Shown here: piece after piece, positions 4,862-6,693 of the stretch
Layout: the number at the start of each line of letters is the position of its first letter
Numbering within the stretch: position 1 is the stretch's first letter
Assembly: GCA_031281765.1 (NCBI GenBank)
Contig: JAITEX010000074.1
Span: 1-6,693, forward strand
DNA: 6,693 nt
Reading direction: 5' to 3'
DNA from: Eubacteriales Family XIII. Incertae Sedis bacterium
Lineage (GTDB): Bacteria; Bacillota; Clostridia; Peptostreptococcales; Anaerovoracaceae
Notes under the pieces: model-generated
What the model was told of the DNA's origin: nothing
Database searches by the model: none
Seen by the model: the letters and a program-made list of their open reading frames with translations, nothing else
Made by a program: the position numbers and the translations under genes

Positions 4862-6055
4862 ATGCAGAGTATTTTTTCGGCCCCCAACCCCCTGCTCTTT
4901 GGCAGCGGCGCGGTGAAGACCATCGGTGACAAAATGAAGGAGTACGGGTGCAAGAAAGCGCTCGTCGTCTATGACAAGGGCATCAAATTAGCGGGCCTCG
5001 CGGACATCGTGATAGGCGTTATTCGGGATGCCGGCCTTGAGGCCGTCAGCTTTGACGAGGTGCAGGCGGACCCGCCGGACTGGTCGGTCGAAAAAGCCGG
5101 CAAGCTCGCCGTGGACGAGGGCGTGGACATCGTGATCGGCCTCGGCGGCGGCAGCAGCATGGACACGGCAAAGGGCGCGAAGGTCCTTATCACGAACCCG
5201 CCGCCGTTGAAACAGTATTTCGGCCGCGAGGGCGTGGTCACGAAACCGAGCGTCCCGCTTATCGTCATTCCGACCACGGCCGGTACGGGCAGCGAATGCA
5301 CGCCCGGCGGCACCATTACGGATACGGAGCGCGGCATCAAGGTGAACATCTCCGGTGTCGGCGCGCAGGTCACGCTCGGCATCGTTGACCCCGAGCTGAC
5401 GGTAAATCTCCCCCCTGCGATTACGGCTTCCACGGGCATGGACGCCCTCTGCCACTGCACGGAGTCCTATACCTCGAAGCGCGCGAACTATTTTTCCGGC
5501 GTTCTCGGGCGTGACGGCACGAAGCTCGTCGCGAAGTATCTCGCGCGCGCGGTCAAAAACGGCAGGGAGGATATTGAGGCGCGCGAGGGCATGTCGCTCG
5601 CGGCTTCCCTCGGCGGCATGGCCATGTCCGGCGCGTTCTGCCACCTGTCCCATGACATAGGCCGCAGCCTCGGCGCGAAATTCCATGTGCCGCACGGAAA
5701 CGGCTGCGCCGTGACCCTGCCACAGACGATGAAGGTCGTCGCCCCCGTCTATCCCGAAAAGGTGAGATATATAGCAGAGTGTTTCGGCAAAGAGCTCGCG
5801 GCGGACGCGACGCCCGAAGAAATAGGGCAGGCCGCGCATGACGCCATCAGGGACCTCGTGAAGGAAATCGGCCTGCCGTCCATGAAGGGGCTGGGCCTTG
5901 ACCTTGACGAACTGCTCGCCGTCGTTCCGGACGAAGTCGTGATGCAGGCTGAGATGTCCGCTAAGATCGGCATTGTGACGATACCCGTCCCGGTCACAAA
6001 AGAGCTGATAGAAAACATCATCAGGGACGCGTGGAACGAAGCCCTGGAAGATTGA
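4862..6055 (+). CDS. Iron-containing (group III) alcohol dehydrogenase
   Basis: This 397-residue cytoplasmic NAD(P)-dependent dehydrogenase has the usual family length. The N-terminal Rossmann-like domain carries GLGGGSSMDTAK (93-104), the cofactor-binding GGGSxxDxAK motif, and then PTTAGTGSE (137-145). The C-terminal helical domain holds the metal ligands D194 and H198 (GMDALCHCTESY), H264 (HLSHDIG) and H278 (VPHGNG). Their spacing equals that of E. coli FucO (Asp196, His200, His263, His277), so the site should bind Fe2+ or a related metal. Family members interconvert primary or secondary alcohols with aldehydes or ketones, for example butanol, 1,3-propanediol and lactaldehyde. The specific substrate is not clear. 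It is probably co-transcribed with the SDR, with the hairpin in between. A product aldehyde could be a substrate for the AOR encoded at the window start; this is inference only. Confidence 0.95.
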   Translation: MQSIFSAPNPLLFGSGAVKTIGDKMKEYGCKKALVVYDKGIKLAGLADIVIGVIRDAGLEAVSFDEVQADPPDWSVEKAGKLAVDEGVDIVIGLGGGSSMDTAKGAKVLITNPPPLKQYFGREGVVTKPSVPLIVIPTTAGTGSECTPGGTITDTERGIKVNISGVGAQVTLGIVDPELTVNLPPAITASTGMDALCHCTESYTSKRANYFSGVLGRDGTKLVAKYLARAVKNGREDIEAREGMSLAASLGGMAMSGAFCHLSHDIGRSLGAKFHVPHGNGCAVTLPQTMKVVAPVYPEKVRYIAECFGKELAADATPEEIGQAAHDAIRDLVKEIGLPSMKGLGLDLDELLAVVPDEVVMQAEMSAKIGIVTIPVPVTKELIENIIRDAWNEALED

Positions 6056-6091
6056 TGAGCGCGCGTCTGATTCCCCTGAATTAGTGATACG

Positions 6092-6125
6092 GCTCCGGGG
6101 CGGCGCGTACGCGCCGCCCCGGAGC
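6092..6125. repeat. 34-bp perfect palindrome downstream of the alcohol dehydrogenase
   Basis: The sequence from 6092 (GCTCCGGGGCGGCGCGT) to 6125 is a perfect palindrome centred between 6108 and 6109, with 17-bp arms and no spacer. As RNA it would fold into a very stable stem of about 15 bp with a GUAC loop. It starts 36 bp after the dehydrogenase stop codon and is followed by AAAAT rather than a T-tract, so it is not a textbook intrinsic terminator. It may still end or protect the transcript, or be one copy of a dispersed palindromic repeat. Confidence 0.8.
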
Positions 6126-6178
6126 AAAATGCGGCAACAGGTATCCATAAGAATTTATAAGTCGGCAGAAAATTATTG

Positions 6179-6208
6179 TTGACATAGGAATATTCACCAT
6201 GTTATAAT
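6179..6208 (+). promoter_or_regulatory. Consensus housekeeping promoter for the Rpn-family gene
   Basis: Perfect -35 TTGACA (6179-6184) and -10 TATAAT (6203-6208) boxes are separated by 18 bp. Transcription should start near 6215, giving a leader of about 33 nt before the ATG at 6248. The boxes match the vegetative sigma consensus exactly, so fairly strong constitutive expression is expected unless repressed. Confidence 0.85.
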
Positions 6209-6247
6209 ATCCCATCAATTGCACTGATGCACTAAGGAGAATTTGAC

Positions 6248-6693
6248 ATGGAACCATACGCGGAGCCGGAGCGCGAGTACAAAAACAACGTGTTCATCGA
6301 CTACATAGGGACAAAGGACCGGCTTATCGAAGTCTACAACGCCATTCGCGGCACGGACTACCCGAAGGATACGGACATAGAAATCAATACACTGAAGAAT
6401 GTGCTCTATCGGTTTATCCAAAATGATATTTCGTTTGTGATAGACGGCAAGCTCGTCGTTTTGATAGAGCACCAGAGTACGATAAACGATAATATGCCCA
6501 TACGGATGCTCGAATATATTGCAAAGATATATGAGCAGATGATAGAGGGCGACGCCTATTACCGGAAAAGAAGAATCATGCTGCCGCGGCCGGAGTTTAT
6601 CGTCCTCTACAATGGGAAAGAGAAATACGACGAGCGGAAGGTCCTGAAGCTCTCATCATTATACGCGGACGGCGGGGGCGGTGATGATTTGGA
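6248..6693 (+). CDS. Rpn family recombination-promoting nuclease / putative transposase (PD-(D/E)XK), partial
   Basis: The first 148 codons are present and the frame stays open to the window edge. ATG at 6248 follows AAGGAGA (6234-6240) with a 7-nt gap and lies below a consensus promoter. The core INTLKNVLYRFIQNDISFVI (46-65), then DGKLVVLIEHQSTINDNMPIR (66-86) and YIAKIYEQMI, is the hallmark of the Rpn/PDDEXK_2 group. D60 and the E74-H-Q76 pair fit the nuclease active site, with Gln in place of the classical Lys, as in other Rpn proteins. LPRPEFIVLYNGKEKYDERKVLKLS (from about 111) is another conserved block. E. coli RpnA is a DNA endonuclease that promotes RecA-independent recombination, and related RpnS/RpnL pairs have been linked to phage defence. 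Members often occur in many copies per genome. The C-terminus is outside the window, so completeness is unknown. Confidence 0.88.
   Translation, partial: MEPYAEPEREYKNNVFIDYIGTKDRLIEVYNAIRGTDYPKDTDIEINTLKNVLYRFIQNDISFVIDGKLVVLIEHQSTINDNMPIRMLEYIAKIYEQMIEGDAYYRKRRIMLPRPEFIVLYNGKEKYDERKVLKLSSLYADGGGGDDL

Noticed and set aside
4988..6148. Long open frame of 386 codons on the minus strand opposite the alcohol dehydrogenase
   Set aside because: It is a mirror frame created by GC-rich codons of a clearly conserved enzyme; it shows no family motif, has Arg/His-rich composition and lacks a convincing ribosome binding site.

Overview
The window looks like the chromosome of an anaerobic bacterium of moderate to fairly high GC content (mid-fifties percent by eye, with AT-rich spacers). 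The signs are a tungsten/molybdenum-type aldehyde:ferredoxin oxidoreductase (AOR), an iron-type alcohol dehydrogenase, strong AGGAG ribosome binding sites, consensus TTGACA/TATAAT promoters and an Rpn-type nuclease. Clostridia, Negativicutes, Synergistota and host-associated spirochaetes would all fit. The sequence alone does not decide between them.

Layout. (1) Positions 1-2486, + strand: a tight run of four genes. It comprises the C-terminal end of an AOR, a 68-residue MoaD/ThiS-like protein ending in Gly-Gly, an MBL-fold hydrolase with the full residue set of AiiA-type N-acyl homoserine lactonases, and a membrane acyltransferase of the acyltransferase-3/fucose 4-O-acetylase type. Gaps are 3, 30 and 38 nt, so co-transcription is likely. 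(2) Positions 2478-2527: five tandem 10-bp units overlap the acyltransferase stop codon and fill the junction with the convergent MFS gene. (3) Positions 2537-3727, - strand: a 12-helix MFS transporter starting at TTG. (4) Positions 3728-3943: a divergent control region with two back-to-back promoters whose -10 boxes both lie on one 24-bp inverted repeat. (5) Positions 3944-6055, + strand: a classical SDR oxidoreductase and an iron-dependent alcohol dehydrogenase, separated by 93 nt that hold a 14-bp hairpin. (6) Positions 6056-6247: a 34-bp perfect palindrome, then a consensus promoter. (7) From 6248 to the window edge: the N-terminal 148 codons of an Rpn/PD-(D/E)XK nuclease-transposase family protein. 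No stretch over 300 bases lacks a gene.

How the parts may work together (inference). The MFS carrier and the SDR/alcohol dehydrogenase pair appear to share one operator, which suggests uptake of a hydroxylated or carbonyl compound followed by redox steps. The AOR in the neighbouring operon could oxidise an aldehyde to an acid with ferredoxin, or run in reverse. The lactonase-like enzyme and the acyltransferase add ester or lactone chemistry. No substrate can be named from the sequence. No tRNA, rRNA, CRISPR array or complete mobile element was seen.
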